A program made the position numbers and the translations under genes. Shown here piece by piece: positions 26,555 to 37,600 of a stretch of DNA of 64,000 bases (the first letter of the stretch is position 1; each line of letters starts with the position of its first letter). The notes under the pieces were generated by a model. It did no database searches. It was not told the DNA's origin and worked only from the letters and a program-made list of their open reading frames with translations. Source of the DNA: Streptomyces sp. CBMA152 (GTDB lineage: Bacteria > Actinomycetota > Actinomycetes > Streptomycetales > Streptomycetaceae); contig NZ_MECJ01000007.1 in the NCBI RefSeq assembly GCF_014596475.1, positions 124,001 to 188,000 on the forward strand, given 5' to 3'.

Positions 26555-27361
26555 ATGCTCCTGACGATCGACGTAGGCAACACGCACACGGTCCTCGGCC
26601 TGTTCGACGGCGAGGAGGTCGTCGAGCACTGGCGCATCTCCACGGACGCGCGCCGCACCGCCGACGAGATGGCGGTCCTGCTCAACGGTCTGATGGGCAT
26701 GCACCCGCTGCTCGGGGCGGAGCTGGGCGACAACATCGAGGGCATCGCGATCTGTTCGACGGTGCCGTCGGTGCTGCACGAGCTGCGCGAGGTGACCCGC
26801 CGCTACTACGGCGACGTCCCGGCGGTGCTGGTCGAGCCCGGCATCAAGACCGGCGTGCCGATCCTCATGGACAACCCGAAGGAGGTCGGCGCCGACCGCA
26901 TCATCAACGCGGTCGCGGCGGTCGAGCTCTACGGGGGCCCGGCGATCGTCGTCGACTTCGGCACCGCGACCACGTTCGACGCGGTCAGCGCGCGCGGGGA
27001 GTACGCGGGCGGCGTCATCGCGCCCGGCATCGAGATCTCGGTCGAGGCGCTCGGCGTCAAGGGCGCCCAGCTCCGCAAGATCGAACTGGCCCGGCCGCGC
27101 GCGGTGATCGGCAAGAACACGGTCGAGGCGATGCAGGCCGGCATCGTGTACGGGTTCGCCGGGCAGGTCGACGGCGTCGTGACCCGGATGGCCCGCGAGC
27201 TCGTCGGCCCCGGCGGCGACCCGGACGACGTCACGGTCATCGCGACCGGCGGCCTGGCGCCGATGGTCCTGGGCGAGTCGCACGTGATCGACGAACACGA
27301 GCCGTGGCTGACACTGATCGGCCTGCGGCTGGTGTACGAACGCAACATCTCGCGCCTGTAA
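26555..27361 (+). CDS. coaX: type III pantothenate kinase
   Basis: This 268-residue ASKHA-fold kinase phosphorylates pantothenate, the first step of CoA synthesis. The N-terminal MLLTIDVGNTHTVLGLF carries the catalytic Asp6. KEVGADRIINAVAA (109-122) and VVDFGTATTFDAVS (132-145) form the pantothenate and phosphate sites. Type III enzymes are not feedback-inhibited by CoA. It begins 3 bp after nadC, closing an operon that combines pantothenate/CoA and NAD synthesis. Confidence 0.95.
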   Translation: MLLTIDVGNTHTVLGLFDGEEVVEHWRISTDARRTADEMAVLLNGLMGMHPLLGAELGDNIEGIAICSTVPSVLHELREVTRRYYGDVPAVLVEPGIKTGVPILMDNPKEVGADRIINAVAAVELYGGPAIVVDFGTATTFDAVSARGEYAGGVIAPGIEISVEALGVKGAQLRKIELARPRAVIGKNTVEAMQAGIVYGFAGQVDGVVTRMARELVGPGGDPDDVTVIATGGLAPMVLGESHVIDEHEPWLTLIGLRLVYERNISRL

Positions 27362-27368
27362 CCGCCTT

Positions 27369-27398
27369 GGCCGGGGCCCGCGCCCAGGGACCCCGGCC
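27369..27398 (+). terminator. Hairpin after coaX
   Basis: GGCCGGGG (27369-27376) pairs with CCCCGGCC (27391-27398). There is no T tract, so it is only a probable terminator for the cofactor operon. Confidence 0.45.
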
Positions 27399-27505
27399 CC
27401 AGACCCAACGGCCGAGGTCAGCAGCGGAATACCGCCACCTCCCGCATCGCTCCAACCGTCGTACGTATTTCGGCGATTGACGTGATGACACCAGGAGCCC
27501 CGCGC

Positions 27506-28360
27506 ATGTGGAACGGCGACGCACTCGACCTCGACGCCTATCTGGCCCACCTCGGATACGAGGGGGACCGCTCGCCCTCCTTGGAGACGCTGCGCGCGCT
27601 GCACCGGGCCCATGTGCTCTCGGTGCGCTGGGAGAACCTGGAGGCGGTGCTGCGCAAGCACCGCCCGCTCGATCTCGCGTCGGTCCAGGCCAAGCTGATC
27701 GGCAACGCGCGCGGTGGCACCTGCTACGAGCACGTCACCCTCTACGCGGCCGCCCTGGAGCGCCTGGGCTTCACCTTCTTCGCGGTCCAGGGCCGGGTCC
27801 AGATGGGCGCGGCCAAGGTGCGGCCCGAGACGCACGCCATGGTGATCGTGGAGCTGGACGGCAGGCGCTGGCTCAGCGACATCGGCTTCGGCGCGAGCCC
27901 TCTTGAGCCCATCGAGCTGACCGACGCGACGGAGACCACGGACGGGGTGTGGGCGTACCGGCTGCGGCGCGGCGAGGTCACGCCCGGCGCCGACGGCTAC
28001 ACCCTCTTCCAGCCCACCCGCGAGGGCGAGGACCAGGTCGACAACACCGGCGACGGCTGGATGACCCGGCACACCTTCACGCTCAACCCGCAGTACCCGG
28101 CCGATTTCCGGGTGACCAACCACTTCGGCTCCAGCAGCCCGTTCTCGCCCTTCAGCGACCGCGTCTTCGTGCAGCGCGTGCACCCGGACCGGCTGCACAT
28201 CCTGGACAACCGGCGGCTGATCACGGTCCGCCCGGGCGAGCCCGGCCTGCCCGAGAGCCGGGAGCTGGAGCCGAACGAGCTGCCGAAGGTGCTGGCCGAC
28301 GTGTTCGGGATCGAGCTGTCGGACGAGGACGCGGAGCTGCTGCTGCCGAAGCTGACCTGA
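27506..28360 (+). CDS. arylamine N-acetyltransferase
   Basis: This 284-residue NAT transfers acetyl (or a related acyl group) from CoA to arylamines or hydrazines. The catalytic triad is visible: Cys73 in ARGGTCYEH, His110 in PETHAMV and Asp125 in WLSDIGFGA. The N-terminal RWENLEAVLRKHRPLDL is typical of bacterial NATs. ATG 27506 is chosen because AGGAG lies 9 bases upstream; GTG 27482 and ATG 27485 are in frame but lack a good ribosome site. In actinomycetes NATs can also act as amide synthases in antibiotic pathways, but nothing nearby suggests that here. Confidence 0.94.
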   Translation: MWNGDALDLDAYLAHLGYEGDRSPSLETLRALHRAHVLSVRWENLEAVLRKHRPLDLASVQAKLIGNARGGTCYEHVTLYAAALERLGFTFFAVQGRVQMGAAKVRPETHAMVIVELDGRRWLSDIGFGASPLEPIELTDATETTDGVWAYRLRRGEVTPGADGYTLFQPTREGEDQVDNTGDGWMTRHTFTLNPQYPADFRVTNHFGSSSPFSPFSDRVFVQRVHPDRLHILDNRRLITVRPGEPGLPESRELEPNELPKVLADVFGIELSDEDAELLLPKLT

Positions 28361-28362
28361 GC

Positions 28363-28380
28363 GGGGCGGGGCGGGGCGGG
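28363..28380 (+). other. G-tract run (possible G-quadruplex) after the NAT stop codon
   Basis: GGGGCGGGGCGGGGCGGG holds four G runs separated by single cytosines, starting 2 bases after the stop. It is on the coding (RNA-like) strand, so it could form a quadruplex in the mRNA 3' end. The rest of the 130-bp gap to the next gene shows no gene. Confidence 0.6.
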
Positions 28381-28490
28381 CCCGGGGCCGGGGGCCTTCG
28401 GATTCGCGAAACTCCCGGCACCGCCCGGGCCAACGCGCCGAACACCGTCCATTAAACGGATTTTGTCCATTTAGGACGTATCGTCACCGC

Positions 28491-29096
28491 ATGCCCACGC
28501 CCTACGGATCCCGCGGCGGAATGGCCTTCAGCGCAGACGAGCTGCGTGTGCTCCGACGCGCCCTCGCCGTCGCCCTCCACCCTGCCCCCCTCGCGGACGC
28601 GGACGTCCAGGACTGCCTGCGGCTCGCCGGCTCCGTCGACGAGGCGGCGCGGGAGGCGAGCCGGCTGCGCACGTTTCTGCTGGCCGATCTCGCCCGTTAC
28701 CGCACCGCCCTGCCCGGCTCCGCGCGCGGCTATCTGGAGCTGCTCCAGGACGCCCTGGCGGCCGGTTACGACCCACAGCCCGACGACCTGATGGCGCTGC
28801 GCGGCCTGCGCGCCCATCCGGTCGCCGCCGCGCTGCTCGAACGGTGCCGGCGCCTGGCCGAGCACTCGGTGCGGACCCGCCTCGCGGCCGCGACCCCCGG
28901 GCCCCGCACCCGTCTGCTCGCCTTCCCGGGCGGGCGGGCCGCGGCCGACGACCAGAAGCCGGCGCCGAAGCCGACGCCCAAGGCCGAGCCGCAGCCCAAG
29001 GCGCCGCGCCCGGACCGGCCCATCCCGACGCCCGGCGAGGTCTTCCCGCCACGCCGCAAGCCCACGCCCCCACCGGCGGCCCGCGCGGCCGGGTAG
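28491..29096 (+). CDS. conserved hypothetical protein with proline-rich tail
   Basis: This is a 201-residue soluble protein. The N-terminal part (about 14-130) is helical, ADELRVLRRALAVALHPAPL...LARYRTALPGSARGYLELLQDALAAGY. The last 60 residues are Pro/Lys/Ala-rich (KPAPKPTPKAEPQPKAP) and probably disordered. No catalytic motif is recognised. It lies 14 bp before a small membrane-protein gene on the same strand, so the two are probably co-transcribed. The ATG at 28491 is used; a second in-frame ATG (MAFSADE) lies 10 codons later. Confidence 0.75.
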   Translation: MPTPYGSRGGMAFSADELRVLRRALAVALHPAPLADADVQDCLRLAGSVDEAAREASRLRTFLLADLARYRTALPGSARGYLELLQDALAAGYDPQPDDLMALRGLRAHPVAAALLERCRRLAEHSVRTRLAAATPGPRTRLLAFPGGRAAADDQKPAPKPTPKAEPQPKAPRPDRPIPTPGEVFPPRRKPTPPPAARAAG

Positions 29097-29110
29097 CTAC
29101 TCTGGTCGGC

Positions 29111-29290
29111 ATGGACTACGTTTCCGCGCTCGTTCCCCCCGTGGTGATGGCCGTCTTCTTCATCGGGCTCATCGTGACGATCGTCAAGAGCCAGGGCGGC
29201 CCCAACAAGGGCAAGGAGGACGCGGCCGTGGACGCCGCGATCGCCCGTGCCGAGGCGGCCCAGCAGCAGCCGACCGCCGGCCAGGTCTGA
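29111..29290 (+). CDS. small single-pass membrane protein, function unknown
   Basis: This is a predicted 59-residue protein. One transmembrane helix (SALVPPVVMAVFFIGLIVTIV, about 5-25) is followed by a charged, Ala/Gln-rich cytoplasmic tail (GKEDAAVDAAIARAEAAQQQ). The ATG at 29111 is 14 bp from the upstream gene. Such small tail proteins are common in Streptomyces; no family is recognised. A terminator follows about 90 bp downstream. Confidence 0.75.
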   Translation: MDYVSALVPPVVMAVFFIGLIVTIVKSQGGPNKGKEDAAVDAAIARAEAAQQQPTAGQV

Positions 29291-29330
29291 GAGCCGTACC
29301 GCCGTCGGGTCCCTGCGGCCCGCCCGGCCG

Positions 29331-29356
29331 TGCGTACCCGTATACGCGGGTACGCA
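29331..29356. promoter_or_regulatory. Perfect 10-bp inverted repeat upstream of BlaI-type gene
   Basis: TGCGTACCCG (29331-29340) and CGGGTACGCA (29347-29356) are exact inverted copies with a 6-base spacer (TATACG). There is no T tract, and a separate classical terminator follows at 29378. It may be a regulator binding site; assignment to the BlaI-type protein at 29472 is inference from proximity. Confidence 0.5.
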
Positions 29357-29377
29357 CACGTACACGTAAGCGTGACA

Positions 29378-29414
29378 AGAGCGCGCGACCCTTATCGGGG
29401 CGCGCGCTCTTTTT
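29378..29414 (+). terminator. Rho-independent terminator
   Basis: AGAGCGCGCG (29378-29387) pairs with CGCGCGCTCT (29401-29410), followed by TTTTT. It ends the unit containing the two small genes upstream. The blaI-like promoter must lie between here and 29472. Confidence 0.88.
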
Positions 29415-29471
29415 GCTGTTCACCACCGTAAATAACCAGCCATTCGCGACATCTCCCACTATGGTGCAGAT

Positions 29472-29906
29472 GTGCCTCGCCAATTGGGAGAGCTGGAAGA
29501 CGCCGTGATGACGCGCGTCTGGCAGTGGAACCGACCGGTCACCGTCCGGGAAGTCCTGGAAGACCTTCAGCAGGAACGGTCCATCGCCTACACGACCGTC
29601 ATGACGGTAATGGACAATCTCCATCAGAAGGGCTGGGTGCGCCGGGAAGTCGACGGGCGGGCCTATCGATATACCGCCGTCTCCACCCGGGCCGCCTACG
29701 CGGCCGCACTGATGAACGAAGCGTGGTCGCAGAGCGACAACCCGGCCGCCGCCCTTGTCGCGTTCTTCGGCATGATGTCGCCGGAGCAGCGGGAAGCTCT
29801 GCGTGATGCCGTACGGATGGCCGGACAGCCTATGGAGAGCACGGCCGACACCGAGTCCCCGCCCCCGCCCGGGCCCGATGAGACCGGGGACGTCCCGGGG
29901 CGATAG
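29472..29906 (+). CDS. BlaI/MecI-family transcriptional repressor (orphan)
   Basis: This 144-residue winged-helix repressor shows LGELEDAVMTRVWQWNRPVTVREVLEDL and SIAYTTVMTVMDNLHQKGWVRREVDGRAYRY, the classic BlaI recognition region. No M56 BlaR1-type sensor peptidase is adjacent, so it is an orphan. The tail (ESPPPPGPDETGDVPGR) is Pro/Asp-rich. The start is GTG at 29472. The next gene begins 9 bp after its stop. Target genes are unknown; orphan BlaI proteins in actinobacteria often control respiratory or cell-wall genes. Confidence 0.9.
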   Translation: MPRQLGELEDAVMTRVWQWNRPVTVREVLEDLQQERSIAYTTVMTVMDNLHQKGWVRREVDGRAYRYTAVSTRAAYAAALMNEAWSQSDNPAAALVAFFGMMSPEQREALRDAVRMAGQPMESTADTESPPPPGPDETGDVPGR

Positions 29907-29915
29907 CGTCCGCTC

Positions 29916-30437
29916 ATGCCTTATGCCCCTGCAAATGCCGTCACCGTCCGCCGGGCCAGGACCAGCGATGTACCGGCGGTCCGCGGCCTTCTCGACGCGT
30001 ACGTCGGCGCGGGGATCCTGCTCGACAAAGCGACCGTGACGCTTTACGAGGACATCCAGGAGTTCTGGGTCGCGGAACGCGACTCGGATGCCCGGGTGGT
30101 CGGCTGCGGCGCGCTGCACGTGATGTGGGAAGACCTCGCCGAAGTGCGCACTCTCGCGGTCGACCGCGAGGTGAAGGGCGCGGGGGTCGGACATCTCGTA
30201 CTGGACAAGCTGCTCGGGACGGCCCGCTGGCTGGGCGTGCGCAGGGTTTTCTGTCTCACCTTCGAAGTGGACTTCTTCGCGAAGCACGGCTTCACCGAGA
30301 TCGGCGAGACTCCGGTCGACACAGATGTCTACAGCGAGCTGCTGCGCTCCTATGACGAGGGTGTCGCCGAGTTCCTGGGTCTCGAACGAGTGAAGCCGAA
30401 CACCTTGGGCAACAGCCGGATGCTTCTGCACCTGTGA
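29916..30437 (+). CDS. GNAT acetyltransferase, probable short-form N-acetylglutamate synthase (ArgA type)
   Basis: This 173-residue single GNAT domain begins VTVRRARTSDVPAVRGLLDAYVGAGILLDK, then has the acetyl-CoA loop region LAVDREVKGAGVGHLVLDKLLG and the catalytic-strand region VFCLTFEVDFFAKHGF. Length, order and the GILLDK...YEDIQEFWVAE sequence match the short actinobacterial ArgA (like mycobacterial Rv2747), which acetylates glutamate or glutamine to start arginine synthesis. It lies 9 bp after the BlaI-type gene. Assignment rests on resemblance; other GNAT substrates cannot be excluded. Confidence 0.82.
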   Translation: MPYAPANAVTVRRARTSDVPAVRGLLDAYVGAGILLDKATVTLYEDIQEFWVAERDSDARVVGCGALHVMWEDLAEVRTLAVDREVKGAGVGHLVLDKLLGTARWLGVRRVFCLTFEVDFFAKHGFTEIGETPVDTDVYSELLRSYDEGVAEFLGLERVKPNTLGNSRMLLHL

Positions 30438-30591
30438 TCGCGGGAAGCCCGGGGAAGCCGACAGAACCCTATGTCCGAATCGCGTACGTTTCCCGCTCGC
30501 TCGGGCACCTGAACCTGTCCCGAGGGTTTGTGTTTTCCAGGCAAAAGCGGTTTCCTTTCCGCGTACTGCATTTTCGATGAAAGGAAATCCC

Positions 30592-30930
30592 GTGGCACAG
30601 AAGGTTCAGGTCCTTCTTGTCGACGACCTCGACGGCGGCGAGGCGGACGAGACCGTGACGTTCGCTCTCGACGGCAAGAGCTTCGAGATCGACCTCACCA
30701 CCGCGAACGCAGACAAGCTCCGGGAACTGCTTGAGCCCTACACGAAGAGCGGACGGCGTACCGGCCGTGCCGCGAGCGGCCGGGGCAAGGGACGCGCCGT
30801 GATCGCGCCGTCCGGCAACCAGGACACGGCCCAGATCCGCAAGTGGGCCAAGGAGCAGGGCTACAACGTGAACGACCGCGGACGCGTCCCGGCCGATATC
30901 CGTGAGGCCTACGAGAAGGCGAACGGCTGA
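30592..30930 (+). CDS. lsr2: Lsr2-family nucleoid-associated silencing protein
   Basis: This 112-residue xenogeneic silencer has an N-terminal oligomerisation domain (QKVQVLLVDDLDGGEADETV, then DGKSFEIDL) and a C-terminal DNA-binding domain QIRKWAKEQGYNVNDRGRVPADI. Arg-Gly-Arg (97-99) is the AT-hook-like minor-groove contact, and Lsr2 binds AT-rich foreign DNA. The GTG at 30592, with AAAGGAAATCCC upstream, is preferred to the ATG 15 bp earlier because the family starts with AQKVQV. Its 3' end overlaps the convergent SCO3374-family gene by 22 bp. The 154-bp upstream gap holds its promoter. Confidence 0.96.
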   Translation: MAQKVQVLLVDDLDGGEADETVTFALDGKSFEIDLTTANADKLRELLEPYTKSGRRTGRAASGRGKGRAVIAPSGNQDTAQIRKWAKEQGYNVNDRGRVPADIREAYEKANG

Positions 30931-31574
30931 GTTCCCGCGTTACCCGACCTCTTCGCGTCCGCCCTCTCGGGGGCGAGTGCGGAGCCGGTTACCGATTTCG
31001 TGGGGAACAACCGGGCGCGGTGGCATTCCGTGGCCGCCGCGGCCACCAGCCGGACGAGGTCGGGGGTGCCCCCACCGCCCCCGTCGACCCTGCGTCCGGC
31101 GAATCCGGTGAAAGCCGGAAGGGTGGCTTCTACCTCGCACCCCGGCTCGGGAGGCCGCAGCCATACGGCGGTCTCCCGCGAGCCGTCCCACCCGGACGGC
31201 ACGGGCGCGGTGATCCGGCCGTCGGCGCCGACAGCCGACAGGTCCAGGGCGACCCCGCCCCACTCCAGCCAGTCGAGCAGCCCCGGCAGCTCCTCCGCGC
31301 TGCCCGCGGCCACCAGGAACCGCATCCGCCGCCCCATCAGGGCGACCGGGCCGGTACGCGCGTACCGGCTCAGCAGCGCGGCACCGGCCGGAGCCGGCAC
31401 ATCGAGCACGTCGAAGCGCAGCCCCGTCAGCAGCCGCACCGGCGGCCCCGCCGCCACCGCCCAGCCGAGCTCCCGCTCGTACCACTGGGCGAGCGGAAGG
31501 CCGAGCGGCGCGCGGGGCGGGGGGACCTGCGCGAGCGGAGCCGACAGCTCGGGGGAGGGCACGGTGAGGGCCAT
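30909..31574 (-). CDS. SCO3374-family protein (primase/polymerase N-terminal-like), function unknown
   Basis: This is a 221-residue protein lying between lsr2 and clpC, where the S. coelicolor SCO3374 gene also sits. Segments such as LPLAQWYERELGWAVAAGPPVRLLTGLRFDVLDVPAPAG resemble the N-terminal bifunctional primase/polymerase-like fold seen in several Streptomyces proteins, but catalytic acidic residues are not obvious. GRITAPVPSGWDGSR and VWLRPPEPGC follow. The tail-to-tail 22-bp overlap with lsr2 means the two transcripts are antisense at their ends. No terminator lies between them. Confidence 0.75.
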   Translation of the reverse strand: MALTVPSPELSAPLAQVPPPRAPLGLPLAQWYERELGWAVAAGPPVRLLTGLRFDVLDVPAPAGAALLSRYARTGPVALMGRRMRFLVAAGSAEELPGLLDWLEWGGVALDLSAVGADGRITAPVPSGWDGSRETAVWLRPPEPGCEVEATLPAFTGFAGRRVDGGGGGTPDLVRLVAAAATECHRARLFPTKSVTGSALAPERADAKRSGNAGTQPFAFS

Positions 31575-32024
31575 GTCCGGAGCAACTTCGGAAACGTCCT
31601 GGAGTTACGCAGAGTTTCCTGACGATCGCGCTCCGTTGCGACATCGGGGGCGCTCAAGGGCATTCGGCAGCGCAAGTGTGTTCGCCCTTAGCTGAGGGAA
31701 GCGGGGCGCGCCGCATGGACTGTCAGTGCTTACGGGTAAGACATTCCTAGTGGGGAGGGGCGACACGCTCGTCGGGCCGTCTCGCGTTCGCCATCGGCGT
31801 ACTGGAGACAGGGGTATCTGCCTGGCCTGCGGGAACATCGTCTCGCACCATCGGGTTGGAGCAGTTGTCGGCTGTTCGGCAGTAAGTTTCCCCGCCTGGG
31901 CGGGGGTGATCGGGTCGGATGTCGGCAGTTGGAATGAGCTGTCCCGTCCCACGGGACTAGCATGCGGAAGGACAGGGAGGGGACCGACCCCTAACTGCCC
32001 GACCGCTCTGAGGAGCGATTAACG
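31575..32024 (+). promoter_or_regulatory. 450-bp clpC upstream region
   Basis: No convincing gene is seen between the SCO3374-family start and clpC. It contains a ClgR-type motif (31786-31802, listed separately) and a perfect inverted repeat GTCCCGT-CCC-ACGGGAC (31941-31957). Immediately before clpC, GAGGAG about 9 bases from the ATG serves as ribosome-binding site. It should hold the divergent promoters of both neighbours. Confidence 0.7.
31786..31802 (+). promoter_or_regulatory. Putative ClgR binding site upstream of clpC
   Basis: GTTCGCCATCGGCGTAC matches the ClgR consensus reported for streptomycetes (GTTCGC-N5-GCG). ClgR activates clp and lon genes, and this site lies 239 bp upstream of the clpC start. 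Match is by sequence only. Confidence 0.65.
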
Positions 32025-34550
<2,526 letters not shown>

Positions 34551-34578
34551 CCTCACCGGGCTCGTCTGGCTCGTTTTG

Positions 34579-34636
34579 AAGGGGCTGCTCCGGATTCCGT
34601 ACGCGAATGTGTACGGGGGCCGGGGCAGCCCCTTTC
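34579..34636. terminator. Hairpin between convergent clpC and NACHT operon
   Basis: AAGGGGCTGC-t-CCGG pairs with CCGG-g-GCAGCCCCTTTC across a loop of about 28 bases. It carries A/T tracts on both sides and can terminate in both directions. Confidence 0.8.
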
Positions 34637-34654
34637 TGTAGGGGTGGGGGCTGG

Positions 34655-37600
34655 TCAGGTCACCTTTCCGTCGATCACTATCGCCACCCCGCGCAGGGGA
34701 CGACGGAGTGCCTTGATGGCGTCACGCCGCCGGTGGCCCACGCCATTGAGCCTCAGCCGGGTCAGCGAGGGGAACCGCTGGGGCAGGAGCTCAAGACCGT
34801 AGATGTCGAAGTCCGCGTGCAAGGGGTTCAGGCGCAGGGCGAGGCTGCGCACCCCGGGGCAGGGATCCGCCGCGAGGAACGGCTCGGCGGAGAGGACGGA
34901 CAGATCCAGATCGGTGATCCCGGGCATTCCCGCGATTCGGTTCAGCAGGTCGGACGGGTCGGCAGGGTGATCCACCCGCAGAGAGGACAAGCCCCGCCAG
35001 GCTTCGATGCCCGCCATGTCGACCCCGTCGGTCGATTCCAACGTCAGCGAGGACACGCGGGGGAGCGCCGGTATCGCCGCCAGCCGGTCGACGCCGGTGT
35101 CGCGGATGTACAGACTGGTGAGCGTGGGGAGGCCGGGAAGCGTGGAGAAGTCGTTGAGCAAGAGGCAGTCGACCACGCCGAGTGCCTGAAGCTCCTCGTT
35201 GACATCGCCAAGGAACGACAGGTCACGAACAGCACTGTTGGTCCCCAAGGTGAGCGTGCGCAGTCGCAAGTCACGCAGGGGTCCGGCCAGTTCTTCCGCG
35301 GTGAAGGACCCGGTGAGCTGAAGCCGCCGGACGTCGGTGAGAGTGTGAAGCTCTAGCAGCTGCTCCCGTGAGGTCACGTGCAATGCGTGTGTGGTCAGGT
35401 TGATCCGCCCCAGTACTTCGCGCGCGTACTCCCTGGTGGGAAAGCTGTCCCAGGCGCCGACGAGGATCTGGGCCGCCTCAGGAGTATCGACCCAGGCTCG
35501 TGCGTACGGGATGGCCTCGTACCCTCCGATCATGCTGATGAGCAAGGCCGTGTACCTCACGGCTGAGCGGTACTCGCCGAAATCTCGCGGCCCGGGCAGC
35601 CGATCGAGCAGAGGCGGGCCGAGGCGGGCGAGCTTTTGGACGTCCTGCAATTCAGCGGGCGGCAGCATCGCATCGATGCGACGCCAGACGTGCGCACGGG
35701 TCTCCTCGTCGAGCCACGCCGCGTGCTGGGCACACAGCGCCCCCAGGATGTGAGCCTCCGGCGCCCTGTCCAGGAAGTCCGACCGGACCCGTACGTTCAG
35801 CAGCCCATTGACCAGATCGGCCAGTTGCCGCCGCCCACAATGCCCCGCCGCCAGCAGAATGACGTCCTGCCACTGCTCCTCCGTGGCGTGCTGCACCAGC
35901 TCCTTGATGTGGTCGTCCTCGACCAGTTCCTTCGCGGCGAGGAAGTCCTGGAAGGTGCGATGGGCGAACTGGTAGACATCGTCGGTGCGTTCCTGGAGCA
36001 GGCCCGTGCGGTTCAGCAGGTACCGCAGTACGTCGGGCGCCGCGCCCTGGGCCCGTACGCGGTCCATCCCCCGCAGCGCCCGATCAATCTGGAGCACGGC
36101 CTGTTCCGCCGAGAACTCCGCCTGACCTTCCCGTACAAGCCACACCGCGATCCGCTGGAGCAGCTGGGTGGACTCCTCGACCGTGAGGGTGATCCGTTCC
36201 GGCGAGCCGACCTTGCGGCGTTCGTCCCGTTCCCCGAGGAGCATCCGCAGGGCTGACTGATACAGCTCCCAGCGTGTCTTCGGCAGGAAGCCCTGACGTA
36301 GTCGGTGCAGGGCACAGATGACCGCGCAGAGCAGGGGCGTACGGGCGAGGCCGGTCAGGGTCGCGTTGGTGCGGAACTGGTGGGCCAGGTCGCGTTCCAG
36401 CTCGTCCAGCGGTTCGCGCTCGTCGCCGTCCAGGCGGGCCGCGTTGTGCCAGGCGGTCACGAACGCCTGGATGTCCTCGTCCCGCATCGGCAGCAGCCGC
36501 AGCTCCTCGAACCCGTCGCGCCGCAGCCAGCCGGGCTCGACCGCGAGGGGGCGTACGGTCGCGATACAGCGGTTGTCCGGGTAGCGGTCGAGGAGGTTGG
36601 AGAGCCAGCGATGGGCCTCCTCGCGGGCGTCCGGCGGAACCTCGTCGAGCCCGTCCACGAGCAGTAGTGCCCGGCCCGCCTTCAGGACCCGGGCGGCCCA
36701 GCCCTCCGGCGCGCCGTCGATCATCAGACGTGCGGCGTACGGGAGTTGGTCGGGAAGCGGATACATGACGCCCGATCCGCGCAGGGTGCGCAGCGGCACC
36801 ACGAACGGCACCAGCCCGTTCAGCTCGGCCAGTTGGGGGCCGAGCGTGCCCGCCGCCGTGTGTGCCGCCAGCCACCACACCAGGGTCGTCTTGCCCGCGC
36901 CCGCGTCGCCCCGCAGCAGGACGCGCGGCCGGGACGCCAGCAGCGCGTCGATCCGCTGCGGAGCACCGCTCTCGGGGACCCCGGACGCGCCCGCCTCCTT
37001 CGACTGGGCCTCCAGGCTCAGATACGCCGTGTCCAGGTCCCATTCGGAGTCGTGCTTGTTGAGCTCGTCCAGGCCGAAGATCTTGGTGCGGCGGTACTGG
37101 GCGCGCAGGGCTTGGGCGTACTCCTGCTCGTAGCGGAGGTCCTCCGGGTGGCTGCCGGTGGCGCCCTCCAGACGCAGCACCACCGGGGGCGCGCCCAGCC
37201 TGGCGCACGCCTCGGAGAACTGCCGGTTCTCGACGACCGTCTGTACGGGCACACATTCCACGCGGCGGTGGCCGCGCCCTCGGGGGACCTCCTTGACGAT
37301 GCCTATCAGGCCCGCGCCCGCGAAGACGGGGGCGCCGGAGAGCCCGGCGAGCGGCGAGGTGCCGTCGGCCCGCTCGGTCGCGGGTGGGCGGTCGAACTCG
37401 AAGGTGAGGACGTTGCGCAGCAGCCCGGATATCGGCAGGACGGTGCCGGCGAACTGGTCGAGGTCCAGCGTCTGTCCGTCCTGGCGTTGGACGTCCGGGT
37501 ACCCGATGATCTCGCAGCCGGACAGCGGCCGGTCGGTGGCCAGCGCGCCCATGCGCAGCCCGCCCGGCGTGGGAAGCGACCCGGGGTTCAGATAGCGGAG

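Noticed and set aside
24938..28198. A 1086-codon open frame on the minus strand opposite nadB, nadC, coaX and the NAT gene
   Set aside because: It runs antisense to four well-supported genes; composition is a GC-bias shadow (Arg/Gly/Ala/His-rich, no domain) and crosses several gene boundaries.
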